Below are positions 20,301-31,500 of a stretch of 64,000 nucleotides of DNA, piece by piece. A program made the position numbers and the translations under genes. Below the pieces are notes generated by a model. That model was not told the DNA's origin. It saw nothing but the letters and a program-made list of their open reading frames with translations, and made no database searches. Source of the stretch: Microglena sp. YARC (taxonomy: Eukaryota; Chlorophyta; Chlorophyceae; Chlamydomonadales; Chlamydomonadaceae); the NCBI GenBank assembly GCA_022414725.1, contig CM039467.1:17942620-18006619 (forward strand), given 5' to 3'. Positions within the stretch are counted from its first letter, which is position 1. Each line of letters starts with the position of its first letter.

Positions 20301-22895
20301 GGAGTTCAAAGGTTGGTAGGGTTAGGTTAGGAAGGGAGGGAGGGAGGGAGGAAGGGAGGAAGTTAAGGGTTGGTAGGGAGTTCAAAGGTTAGGAAGGGAG
20401 GGAGGGAGGGAGGGAGGGAGGGTAGGGAGGGAGGGAGTTAAGGTTAGGATAGGGAGTTCAAGGAGGAAGTAAGGGAGGGAGGAAGGGAGGGAGTTCAAGG
20501 TTAGGGAGGGAGGGAGGGAGGGAGGAGGGAGGGAGGGAGGAGGAGGGGAGTTCAAAGGTTAGGTAGGGAGGTCAGGTTAGGAAGGTAGGGAGGGAGGAGT
20601 GAGGGAGTTCAAAGGTTAGGGAGGGAGGGAGGGAGGGAGGGAGGGAGGGAGGGAGGGAGGAGGGAGGGAGTTCACAAGGATAGGTGGGGAGATCAAGTTA
20701 GAAGGGAAGGAAGGGAGGGAGGAGTTCAAAGGTTAGTGTGGGAGTTCAGGAGGGAGGGAGGGAGGGAGGGCGGGGAGGAGGGAGGGAGGGAGGGAGGGAG
20801 GGGAGGGAGGGAGGGAGTTCAAAGGTTAGGTAGGGGAGTTCAGGTTCGGAAGGGAGGGAGGGAGGGAAGGGTTAAAGGTTAGGTAGGGGAGTTCCAGGTT
20901 TAGGAATGGGAGGGAGGGAGGGAAGGAGTTCAAAGGTTCGGTAGGGAAGTTCAAGGTTAGGAAGTAAGCGGGGGGAGGACGGGGGGGCAGTTTCAAGGTT
21001 TAGGGGAGGGGGGAGGAGGGAGGGAGGGAGGGAGGGAGGGAGGGAGGGGGGGTTCAAAGGTTAGGTGGGGAGATCAGGTTAGGGAAGGGAGGGAGGTAGG
21101 GGAGTTTCAAAGTTATGTTAGGGAGTTCAAGGGTTAGGAAGGGAGGGAGGGAGGGAGGGAGGGCGGGAGGGAGGGAGGGAGGAGGGAAGGGATTGGAGGG
21201 AGGGAGGAGGGGAGTTAAAGGTTAGGTAGGGAGTTCAGTTGGAAGGGGGAGGGAGGGAGGGAGGGGAGGGAGGGAGGGAGGGAGGGATTTCAAGGGTTAG
21301 GTAGGGAGTTCAAGGTTAGTGGAGGGGGGAGGGAGGGAGGGAGGGAGGGAGGGAGGGAGGGGGGGGGAGGGAGGGAGGGAGGGAGGTTAAAGGTTAGGTG
21401 GGGAGTCAAGGGGAGGGGGGGGTTCAAAGGTTAGGTAGGAGTTCAAGGTTAGGAAGGGAGGAGGGAGGGAGGAGGGAGGGAGGGAATTTCAAAGGTTAGG
21501 TAAGGGAGTTCAGGTTAGGGAGGGAGGGAAGGGAGGGAGGGAGGGAGGGAGGGAGGGAGGGAGGGAGTTCAAGTTTTATGTGGGGAGATCAGGTAGGAAG
21601 GGAGGGAGGGGAGGGAGTTCAAAGGTTAGGCTAGGGAGTTTCAAGGTTTAGGAAGGGAGGGAGGGAGGGGAGGGAGGGAGGGCGGAAGTTCAAGGTTAGG
21701 GTAGGGGAGTTCAAGTTAGGAAAGGGAAGGGGAGGGAGGGATGGGGGAGGGGGGGGGGGGAAGGGAGGGGGGAGGGAGTTCAGGGTTAGGTAGGGAGTTC
21801 AGGTTGGGAGGGAGGGAGGGGGGAGGGAGTTCAGGTTAGAGGGAGGGAGGGAGGGAGGGAGTTCAAAGGTTAGGTGGGAGAGAAGGTTTAGGAGGGAGGG
21901 AGGGAGGGGGGAGGGGGGAGGGAGGAGGGGGGAGGGAGGGAGTTCAAAGGTTAGGTGGGGAGATAAGGTTAGAAAGGGAGGGGGAGGTAAGAGTTTAAAG
22001 GTTGGTAGGAGTTAAGGTTAGGAAGGGAGGGGGAGGAAGGAGTTCAAAGGTTATAGTAGGGAGTTAAGGTTAGGAAGTAAGGGAGGGGGAAGGGAGGGAG
22101 TTCAAAGTTAGGGGGGAGGGTGGGAGGGAGGGGGGGAGGGAGGGAGGAGGGAGTTCAAAGGTTAGGTTGGGGAGATAAGGTTCGGAAGGGAGGGAGGGAG
22201 GAGTTCAAAGGTTAGGTAGGAGTTCAAGGTTAGGAAGGGAGGGAAGGTGGGAGGGAGGGAGGGAGGGAGGGAGTTCAAGGTTAGGTAGGGAGTTCAAGGT
22301 TATGGGAGGGAGGGGGGAGGGAGGGAGGGAGGGAGGGGAGGGAGGGGGGGAGGGAGGAGTTCAAAGGTTAGGTGGGGAGATCAAGGTTATGGAGGGAGGG
22401 GAGGGGGGGTTAAAGGTTAGGTAGGGAGATCAAGGTTGGAGGGAGGGAGGGAGGGAGGGAGGGAGGGAGTTCAAAGGTTAGGTAGGGAGTTAAGGGAGGG
22501 GGGAGGAAGGGAGGAAGTAAGGGTAGGTAGGGAGTTAAAGCTTAGGGAGGGAGAGAGGGAGGGAGGGGAGGAGGGGAGGGAGTTGAGAGGTTAGGGGTAG
22601 AGAGGGAGGGTTAAGAGGTGTAGGAGGGGGAGTGGAGGGAAGGGGTTATAGGGTTAGAGTAGGAGAGTTTTTCAAGGTTTTAGGGGAAGAGGAGGAGGGA
22701 GGGGAGGGAAGGAGTTCGAGAGAGAGGTGGATAGGGAGGTTCAAAGGTTAGGGGGAGTTGCAGGGTGTGGGGAGGGAAGGTGAGGGGAGGGAGGGAAGGG
22801 AGGGAGTTAGAGGGTTAAGGAGGGAGAGTTCGAGAGGGGGTTGTTAGGTGGGGAGAGGTAAGAGTTGGGGGGGAGGGAGGGGGAGTAGGGAGGGA
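17310..22895. repeat. 5.6 kb (GGGA)n satellite
   Basis: The unit is a GGGA run of variable length followed by gttcaaaggttaggtaggga and gttcaaggttaggaa. The plus strand is almost purely G/A and could fold into G-quadruplexes along most of its length. Unit structure is clean at the left and increasingly ragged, with single-base indels, from about 17950 to the gap, which looks like uncorrected sequencing error. Open frames here are artefacts. Confidence 0.95.
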
Positions 22896-23895
22896 NNNNN
22901 NNNNNNNNNNNNNNNNNNNNNNNNNNNNNNNNNNNNNNNNNNNNNNNNNNNNNNNNNNNNNNNNNNNNNNNNNNNNNNNNNNNNNNNNNNNNNNNNNNNN
23001 NNNNNNNNNNNNNNNNNNNNNNNNNNNNNNNNNNNNNNNNNNNNNNNNNNNNNNNNNNNNNNNNNNNNNNNNNNNNNNNNNNNNNNNNNNNNNNNNNNNN
23101 NNNNNNNNNNNNNNNNNNNNNNNNNNNNNNNNNNNNNNNNNNNNNNNNNNNNNNNNNNNNNNNNNNNNNNNNNNNNNNNNNNNNNNNNNNNNNNNNNNNN
23201 NNNNNNNNNNNNNNNNNNNNNNNNNNNNNNNNNNNNNNNNNNNNNNNNNNNNNNNNNNNNNNNNNNNNNNNNNNNNNNNNNNNNNNNNNNNNNNNNNNNN
23301 NNNNNNNNNNNNNNNNNNNNNNNNNNNNNNNNNNNNNNNNNNNNNNNNNNNNNNNNNNNNNNNNNNNNNNNNNNNNNNNNNNNNNNNNNNNNNNNNNNNN
23401 NNNNNNNNNNNNNNNNNNNNNNNNNNNNNNNNNNNNNNNNNNNNNNNNNNNNNNNNNNNNNNNNNNNNNNNNNNNNNNNNNNNNNNNNNNNNNNNNNNNN
23501 NNNNNNNNNNNNNNNNNNNNNNNNNNNNNNNNNNNNNNNNNNNNNNNNNNNNNNNNNNNNNNNNNNNNNNNNNNNNNNNNNNNNNNNNNNNNNNNNNNNN
23601 NNNNNNNNNNNNNNNNNNNNNNNNNNNNNNNNNNNNNNNNNNNNNNNNNNNNNNNNNNNNNNNNNNNNNNNNNNNNNNNNNNNNNNNNNNNNNNNNNNNN
23701 NNNNNNNNNNNNNNNNNNNNNNNNNNNNNNNNNNNNNNNNNNNNNNNNNNNNNNNNNNNNNNNNNNNNNNNNNNNNNNNNNNNNNNNNNNNNNNNNNNNN
23801 NNNNNNNNNNNNNNNNNNNNNNNNNNNNNNNNNNNNNNNNNNNNNNNNNNNNNNNNNNNNNNNNNNNNNNNNNNNNNNNNNNNNNNNNNNNNNNN
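22896..23895. other. Scaffold gap of exactly 1000 N
   Basis: Positions 22896-23895 are all N. The round length suggests a placeholder, so the true distance is unknown. The left flank is G-rich satellite and the right flank starts with a C run (23896-23903). Confidence 0.99.
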
Positions 23896-23949
23896 CCCCC
23901 CCCATCCCTCCTCACACATGTACACCAAATATTCCCTTTCATTTCTAGG

Positions 23950-24069
23950 TGCATGACCTGATGCGTTACCAGCTGCTACAAGACCTCATAATCTCCCCAG
24001 GCAAACCAGGTGCACCTGACATGACGTCCGAATTGGATTGTCGAGAATGGATCTCCAATGCAGCATAAT
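23950..24069 (+). CDS. Possible terminal exon of an unknown plus-strand gene
   Basis: A ttcatttctag acceptor is followed by an open frame VHDLMRYQLLQDLIISPGK and then about 20 more residues to a TAA at 24067-24069. The composition looks protein-like and the frame ends cleanly, but I do not recognise the family. The rest of the gene would be in the gap. It could also be a chance open frame. Confidence 0.3.
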
Positions 24070-24079
24070 CGAGGCAGTA

Positions 24080-24420
24080 CTCTGGGCCCTATCCACCTGA
24101 GGTGTATGATGTCTTCGACCAAATCATTTGTTAAGTCGCACCTTCTTCTGTTAACGTAGCATATATGTTGGAACTATATTTATATTATACATATAGTACC
24201 ATTCAGTCATATAATACATATATTCAATTATACATATCCATATGATATATTATGCATATGTTATTATCTATTGAAACTGAATCCTCGCGTGAACGCTGGT
24301 TGTGTCGTAGACCCACCTCCTGTGCGCTGACATTCCTTTCACAACTAAAAACCCCAAGTAGACTTTCCACCTGCCCACTGTTGCCTTACTCTGAATACCT
24401 ATACCTTCTGTTTACCCATT
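24080..24420. other. AT-rich stretch without a recognised feature
   Basis: Contains AT-rich runs (tatacatatagtacc, tatattatgcatatg) around 24165-24270. I see nothing else that can be supported. Confidence 0.5.
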
Positions 24421-24423
24421 GCA

Positions 24424-24636
24424 GATAACCTTGGACTTGCTTCGTGCTGAGTCCACAAATGATCTGACCGCCATGGAGGATCCATGCGTCACATGCACCA
24501 ATAGACGATACGCAACCCAATGTTGTAGTCCCCGACTCCCCTGTGCAGTACATCCCTTCACCACTGCTGTACTGCTCTTACGGACAAGTACACAGTGGTG
24601 CCAGGAATGTACTGCACCAGCGACATACAACAGATA
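24424..24636 (+). CDS. Weak exon candidate, unknown product
   Basis: After ttacccattgcag a frame runs ITLDLLRAESTNDLTAMED and on to a TAG near 24636, with several Cys residues (CVTCTNRRYATQCC). No family is recognised. The Cys pattern is not a known zinc motif I can name. It may simply be a chance frame. Confidence 0.18.
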
Positions 24637-24699
24637 GCACCACCCAATTTGAAAATTGCACCCTCCCTGCACCCCGCGTTACATGTATGCTTAGTATGT

Positions 24700-25198
24700 A
24701 TGTCTTTACGTCCAGGAGTAGGCCAAATTGCTTAAGGGAACTTGCCCAACCGTGTAGGAAGGCTGAAAAAGAAAAGACACTATTGAATGAACCCCAAACA
24801 ATCGTATTCGATTGGGGCCTGAAGTTCGCTACATGTCATTTAATTCTACGACACAATTAAATCATCATCTTATCTTGGATGATAATTTAATTGTGCGATT
24901 ATTATCGCATGTTTTATTAAATTGTATCAAGTTTCCCATCCATCAGAAGTACATACATCAGCACCAGCCAGCCCTACCCTTCGACTCTGCCTCATCTACC
25001 ACATGCTCGAACAGTACCAGTAGCATTTACAGCCATAGCACACTGCCGATTACTACCCGAAACTTGAAGATAGTACACTATTGTTTCATGTCTATGGCCG
25101 CCTGGGTAGCATTTTCCACCTCTGTAAAGATAAAGCGCTGCAACCATATTCAAAAAAATGTTTCACAATCCCAAATAAACTCTTCCAATATAATGAAA
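24700..25198. repeat. Family A fragment and AT-rich unique DNA
   Basis: The segment 24703-24812 matches family A in reverse orientation (aggccaaattgcttaaggga, ccccaaacaatcg). The rest, to 25198, includes short inverted ATTTAATT motifs near 24840-24925 and no coding signal. Confidence 0.45.
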
Positions 25199-25415
25199 AC
25201 GCCTGGCGGGCATGATATTAAGGGAAGGAGCCCCGTCTTACACCGAGGTGTGGAAACGAGCTGCAACTCTACCTGGACAATGCTACTATGGCGGTGACAG
25301 CGAACAACGAACACTGTGGGAGCGCACCTGTAGGGATTTGAACCCTGCACCTACATCAATTCAACGACCTCGACCATTGAGCCATTCGTCAAAACGGGAT
25401 TTCACAATCTCAAAG
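25199..25415 (-). mobile_element. tRNA-promoter SINE (copy 2)
   Basis: Reverse copy: the minus strand carries the A-box near 25385-25370 (tggctcaatggtcgaggtcg) and the B-box near 25347-25334 (gggttcaaatccc). The element ends near cgcctggcgggcatgatatt at 25200. Confidence 0.7.
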
Positions 25416-25730
25416 AAACTCTTATCTAGTTGTATCAAGTGATCAAGTCCGAAGTATTTTCCTTGTGACACAAAAAGTGGCTGTGAGACATTATCGGAGT
25501 GACACCAGGAAAGATTGAGCTGCCGAACTGACAGCGGTCGGCTGAGTCAGACGCATGTAGAATACTGATGTACTGTTCTGCCTATCCGTCTGAGGAGGTA
25601 GCCGGAGGCTCCCAACCTACTTATGTTTGTGAATGTGAGTGCTAACTCTCTATAGTATACCCGGTACCATACCCCTCTCCAGTTCGTTCCCCGCTTTCTA
25701 TTTCCTTATATTGTAGACTCAGACTGCATC

Positions 25731-25870
25731 ACTGTAGCACGATCTCATGGCCCCCGTCGGTAAAAACGATTGTTTGGGGTTCATTCATCAGTGCCTTTAC
25801 CTTTTCTTGTTGCCCTATCCTATCACGGTTGGGCAAGTCCCTTTAGCCTATTTGGCCTACCCCTGGACTG
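25731..25870 (+). repeat. Dispersed repeat family A (copy 2)
   Basis: Runs from cactgtagcacgatctcatg through cggtaaaaacgattgtttgg to tggcctacccctggactgta. It is one of the better preserved copies. Confidence 0.7.
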
Positions 25871-26119
25871 TACCATATATGAATTACTTCCTTATTATCC
25901 ATATCTGGCGTCACAACGCATCACAATGCATCACAAATCACAATGCGGCACTACATGCACAATGTTCACTACTACTTTTTTAGGTTGAAAGTGGTAAACC
26001 AACATGTGGGATGGAAATCACATTCTGATCTGTCCCACCAACACGATTGCTTGGAAGAAACATGTCAATTTACAATTCACTATCGTGTTATTGGCTGGAA
26101 TCCGCGATTAAATAATGGA

Positions 26120-26200
26120 ACTTGAACTTGAAGTTGATTACAATATTACATAGCTTCAGCTAACAGTTTAGCTGCTCGCCGTCTTTGGCAGTTAAACAAA
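26120..26200 (+). repeat. Family G element end
   Basis: cttgaacttgaagttgatt followed by acatagcttcagctaacagt and ctgctcgccgtct. Family G units share a hairpin of the GCAGCC..GGCTG type and an AAGTTC-repeat tail. Other copies: 27085-27170, 33570-33735, 40203-40250, 49388-49447, 51378-51445, 53690-53770, 58236-58300. Confidence 0.55.
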
Positions 26201-27320
26201 CCCTTGAACTCCATTGTGAAATACTGGGATGGTAAACCATGGAAATGATAAGGGGATGTTGACCCTTGTTGATCTCATATTGGCTAGGAACCGCAAGACT
26301 GTTGGAGCAAGATCGTGCCGACTCCCCTAGATATGTTGTATTCCTTAGAAGATTCCCAGATGATCTCTGGCCATAAATTTACAAATGGGTGTGTGGGAAC
26401 TTTGACAGTAAAAAACACTGTTAATTGGAAGAAGGCTCGAGTTCAAGAAGATTCTATCCTCCAACTATTCTTCTCTTACTACATTACCAAACTTAGCTTG
26501 GGCTCACCTACCGATAGTAGTTGGTAGGGGTACGCTGACTATGGCTAGCTCCGGCTTACGCTATGGTGTCCTTAACTTCACGTCCTGTGAGTAACGGTAT
26601 TACACGGATGTAACAATTTCAATTTCAATTTCAATTGGTAGGGGTGCATTCCTCTGCCGGCGGCCGACCAACTGGTGAATGGAAGCAACCTGTTGTCCCT
26701 TAATGATCGAGTGTGTCACTTAAGTCAACCTGGGAATCGTCAAGATGTCCAAATTTCTGGCTGAAGCTATGTAAGCAAGTTCAGGTCGAGATGGACCTCA
26801 TGTAATATTTGAATGTAATGATGAACCCTTGTTGAATTCGAGAAGAAAGAATCAAAACCTGATTTCCCAATCTGAGAGAAAAATGATTTCTCTCCATTAT
26901 TATATGATATGCAGTCAAGTAGTGGAAGGTCGTGCGAAGCTACCTCTATTTATCCATGAAAGTGTGAACTATGAAGAGATTGGATCAAGTAGATGTTGAT
27001 AAGAATTCTTAGTTTTTGTACTTGACTTTTGATTGTTTAGAAAGAAAGGGGGGGGGGGGGGGGGGGGATTGTTCACGTTTACATTTTCCTGGTAAATATA
27101 TATTTTCTGCCGAAACCGGCTGGCAGCCTAGTTGCTGGCTCAAGCTACGCAACCAAGTTCGAGTACATTGCCGCATCAAGCGTGACCTGGACACGTCTTT
27201 AAACTACCTAATCCGCTTTAGGTGCTCCCTGGTTTCCCAAGGGGGAACTTGAAATTGGCAGACGGTGAGCAGCCTAGAGTTGGCTGAATAACCATGTAAC
27301 AATTAAAAATTAAAATCATG
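26200..27320. repeat. Repeat-rich intergenic DNA
   Basis: Holds a family F element with a (CAATTT)n tail at about 26535-26640, a G run at 27048-27067, and family G pieces at 26745-26790 and 27085-27170. No gene is recognisable. Confidence 0.5.
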
Positions 27321-27329
27321 ACCGCATCA

Positions 27330-27647
27330 GACGTGATGCCCCCCTGCAAAGTGAGTCTCGCAGTGAGAGGCGACATCAACGTTCCTGTCAGCCAGCACAA
27401 TCGTCCTGCATTGCAGTTTGGTGGCACATGTCAAAACAGGTGATTGTATGTCTGTATCAATGCACAATCCCCGGACCCCCACACCCATGCTTCTATGCAC
27501 CCATGCAATAGCCCCCCACACAACGTACCCATGCCTCATGTACACGTTGGTGCACATTTCAAAATAGTAGGGTACCCTGGCGGTCCCCTGGAGGTCGGCC
27601 CGGGGTGTGTAATATTCGTCAAGCAGCAGTGGCAGCCTCCTTGGTGA
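27330..27647 (+). CDS. Weak two-exon candidate, unknown product
   Basis: A frame reading CKVSLAVRGDINVPVSQHN and QFGGTCQNR ends at a possible GTGATT donor at 27442. A second frame GYPGGPLEVGPGCVIFVKQ ends at a TGA near 27646. Both look protein-like, but no family is recognised and the splice sites are weak. Confidence 0.18.
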
Positions 27648-27699
27648 TAGATGCACAAGCAGTTGCTTACTTATCCGTACAATATAATATTGGGGGGGG

Positions 27700-28290
27700 G
27701 TCAAGAATCAATATAGCATGGCATGGCATTATTATTCAACTTGGTGGCCTGTAAGGCTAATGAACTTATTAGCTCACTGACTTCCCGAAGTTCCATGGAG
27801 GCAGGTGCAGCAACTCCCGAGGCTACAGTTGCTACTGCGCAACCTGCAGGAAGTAGTGCGAAAAGAGCAGATTTCCTTGTCAAGCACAATGCCGCTGAAT
27901 GCAATGAGCTATGAGAGGCACGAGGAAGCGAATTTTTCAAGGGGAAATCGTAGACATGCTCCAGGTCCCTTGATTGAGTCCACTGGACACAGTAGGACAC
28001 GACAAATGAAAACGCGCGTCCACAATACGCAACCCTGTGATACGTACGCGAAAAAATGCCCGCCGAGGTAATCCGTCCCCGACGGGAATCGAACATGAGT
28101 CGCTTAGATTTCAGGCCAGTCAGATAAACCAGCAATTTTGACCGGCGTTCTTGGGGAAATTTGAACATTTGAAGATGTGAAGATTTGACGATTTCGCGGA
28201 AGTATCGCATAGGTCTGTCCCCCATAGGGAGCCGACCAACGGGCGATTGCAAACAACGTTCCACTAAGCGCACACCAATTACTCACAAGT
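27700..28290. other. Unassigned DNA with a tRNA-like B-box
   Basis: A 190-codon minus-strand open frame covers 27701-28273 but resembles no known protein. At about 28078-28100 the minus strand reads tgttcgattcccgtcgggga, a good B-box. I could not fold a complete tRNA around it, so it may be the head of a second SINE type. Confidence 0.3.
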
Positions 28291-28596
28291 TTAGGGTTTC
28301 TATGACTTAGAGGATACATTTCTATGATAAGTTTCTATGATGTTGAGGAGACGTTTCTATGACAAGTTACAATGATTGAGAGGATCCGCTTCTATGATCA
28401 GTTTTTAATGATTTAGAGGAAGAGTTTCTATGATTATTTTATATGGTTGAGAGGATAAGTTTCTATGATCAGTTTCTATGATTTAGAGGATACGTTTCTA
28501 TGATCAGTTTTTACTGATTTAGAGGAAGAGTTTCTATAATTATTTTATATGGTTGAGAGGATAAGTTTCTATGATCAGTTTCTATGATTGAGAGGA
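28290..28596. repeat. Array directly 3' of the phosphatase stop codon
   Basis: About nine units of 35-40 bases with gtttctatgatcagtttcta and atttagaggatacg variants. The last unit merges with the terminal exon: the coding end (AAAATCATAAACTGATC on the minus strand) is itself a variant of the unit. Confidence 0.7.
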
Positions 28597-31500
28597 TCAG
28601 TTTATGATTTTCTCTGTCTTCCAGCCAGCTTCTATGAACTTAGATCCCTGCTTGTCGATTTTAGCACACCACGCCTCTTTGAACACTTCAAGCCTGTATG
28701 TGTTTGCAGTGGCATGCATCCCTCAGATCCCCTCATCGGTATGCCTGGCAAGCACCCATATTTCACCACATGCTTTGCGTGCGCCCAAGAGCAGAACAGT
28801 ATGCTTTTTGTATGCACCGAGATTTGTATTATTGGGAATGCATCCTGACGCATAGCACGATATGTCGATATGCTTGTGTTTCCTACACGTACAACTACTT
28901 TCTCAACCATGTACGACCACTCATTACATTACATTACATTACGTGTTAAAGTCTACTTGACACCACGAGGGTGTATGAGACTCAAGGAACCCACCTGATT
29001 TCGCAATGTTTGGCGGAGCCTCCACTTCTAGGGGGGGGCGGGGGGGGGGGGGGGGGGGGGGAGCCCCCAGGTCACCCCGTCGTCCGTTTTTTGTTTGTTT
29101 GTGCGAATGACGTGCGACCGAGACGAAGCCTGACACGTCAGCCAACGGTCTCGTAACAAACAGACTTCACTCCGCTCGATTCCATTGCCAGCACTCTCAG
29201 ACAATTTTCCGCGTCGCTGCCTAGACTTGTCAAACCATCTGTGCAGATCTCCCGGAACACGATGCTGTCCACCCCCTAACCCCCCCCCCCACCCCCCTAC
29301 CCCCCACTACACCCACACCGTTCTCTGCAGAGAGCAACAGCTCACTTTCTCAACCATGTGCCATGTACAACCACTTTCTCAACCATGTGCCATGACCAAC
29401 CACTTTCTCAACCATGAACCATGTACAACCACTTTTTCAACCGTGTACAACCGCTTTTTCAACCATGAACCACTTACAACCACTTTGTCAACCATGTACA
29501 ACCACTTTGTCAACCATGTACAACCACTTTGTCAACCATGTACAACCACTTTGTCAACCATGCACAACCACTTTGTCAACCATGTACAACCACTTTGTCA
29601 ACCATGTACAACCACTTTGTCAACCATGTACAACCACTTTGTCAACCATGTACAACCACTCATGGAACCCACCTCATTTCGCAGTTCTCAAACCATCTGT
29701 GTAGGTCTCCTTGCAGCACGGTGCTATCCCCTGCCCCAAAGTTCTTGAGGGAGTAGTACAGAAAGGCGCTGTGGGTTACGACGGCAATATTTCTCTCGGG
29801 TCGCCTGGATGTCAGTTGCAGTTGTTTTGGGGGGGTAGGGGGTGTTTGGGGGTTGTGGTGTTTGTGTTTGGGGTTGTGGTGTTTGGTGTTTGGTGTTTGG
29901 TGATGTTTGTGGGTCGGAGTGGTTGGTGTTGGTGGTTTAGGTGTTTGGTGGTGTTTGAGGGTTGGTGTTTGTTGGTGCTTGGGGAAGTGGTGTTTGGTAT
30001 TTGGAGTTTGGGTGTTGGGGTTAGGGGTTGGTGTTTGGAGGTGTTTATGAGTTCGGGGTGTTGTGTTAGTGGTGTTTGGGGGATGGTATTTGGTGGTGTT
30101 TGAGGGTTGGTGTTTGGGGTTCGGGTGGGTTGTGTTTGATGTTCCGTGGTGTTCGGTGGTGTTTGGGGGTTGGGTTGGGTTGGTGTTTGGTGGTCTGGGA
30201 TGGTGTTTGGGGGTTGGATGTCGTCCGAGCCATGTGATTGGAGCTGGAAGGGGGGAAGGGCAAGAGTGGGCAGCGTTTTAAATTTCAGATTCTATAGGCC
30301 AGGTTCAGTCGATACCATTTAGGCATTGCCAGACGACAGTACCAGACAGTACCCCATGGATAGACCATAGGGTTTACCAGACAACAGTACATTAGGGACT
30401 ACGTAGGGATTACCAGACGACAGTACCAGACGACAGTACACAGTACCAAACGACAGTACCAGACGACAGTACCAGACGACAGTACCAAACGACAGTACCA
30501 GACGACAGTACCAGACGACAGTACTAGACGACAGTACCAGACGACAGTACCAAACGACAGTACCAGACGACAGTACCAGACGACAGTACTAGACGACAGT
30601 ACCAAACGACAGTACCAGACGACAGTACCAAACGACAGTACCAGACGACAGTACCAAACGACAGTACCAAACGACAGTACCAGACGACAGTACCAGACGA
30701 CAGTACCAGACGACAGTACCAGACGACAGTACCAAACGACAGCACCAGACGACAGTACCAGACGACAGTACCAGACGACAGTACCAGACAGTACCCCATG
30801 GATAGACCATAGGGGTTACGGAGGCTTTACGCTATCTAACCAAGTAACTGACACATCTAACCAAGTAACTGAGACATCTAACCAAGTAACTGACACATCT
30901 AACCAAGTAACTGAGACATCTAACCAAGTAACTGACACATCTAACCAAGTAACTGACACATCCAACCAAGTAACTGACACATCCAACCAAGTAACTGTCA
31001 TAACTGGCACGACTGAGCAGCTGTAGACACGAATCCTGTCACAGGCCATCAATGAGCGGTACAGTGTCCAGTACAAAAAGAGAACACTCACTTTTTGTTT
31101 CCGTGCGACGCGTCGCAAGTTTAGAGACTCCGTACAACCCCTGTCCGACGCGCTGCCCCCCCAACCGCGCGGAGCACCAAGCGCGGAGCCCAGAGGGTTC
31201 GGGGGGCATTCTGACTACTTTAGCCGGACCCATGCGTCGCCATGCAGCAACGAAATGGTGACGCGTGCCCCCAAAAACATCTTCCAGGTCAGCCGACATG
31301 AACCAACCGGACTGTATTAATTATTTATATTATTATATTATATTCCTGGTAATGTTTGTACAGGCCATCAATGAGCGGCCAGTAGCCAGGGGAAGTTTGG
31401 GGGTTTAGGCTAAGGATTTAGGATTTGGGTTTGATTAGAAGGTTTAGGTGGTTTTAGAGTTAATTGCTTAGGGCCTACGTGGGTTTAGGATTTAGGTTAG

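Noticed and set aside
22807..23954. Frames of 350-380 codons across the gap
   Set aside because: They consist of N.
28069..28145. tRNA gene on the minus strand
   Set aside because: A B-box is present, but I could not build an acceptor stem and anticodon arm; more likely a SINE head or chance.
27701..28273. 190-codon minus-strand frame
   Set aside because: No domain, no good splice sites or start context; length is possible by chance.
30399..30810. CRISPR-like array of short regular repeats
   Set aside because: Thirteen-base units without unique spacers; a plain minisatellite in a eukaryotic genome.
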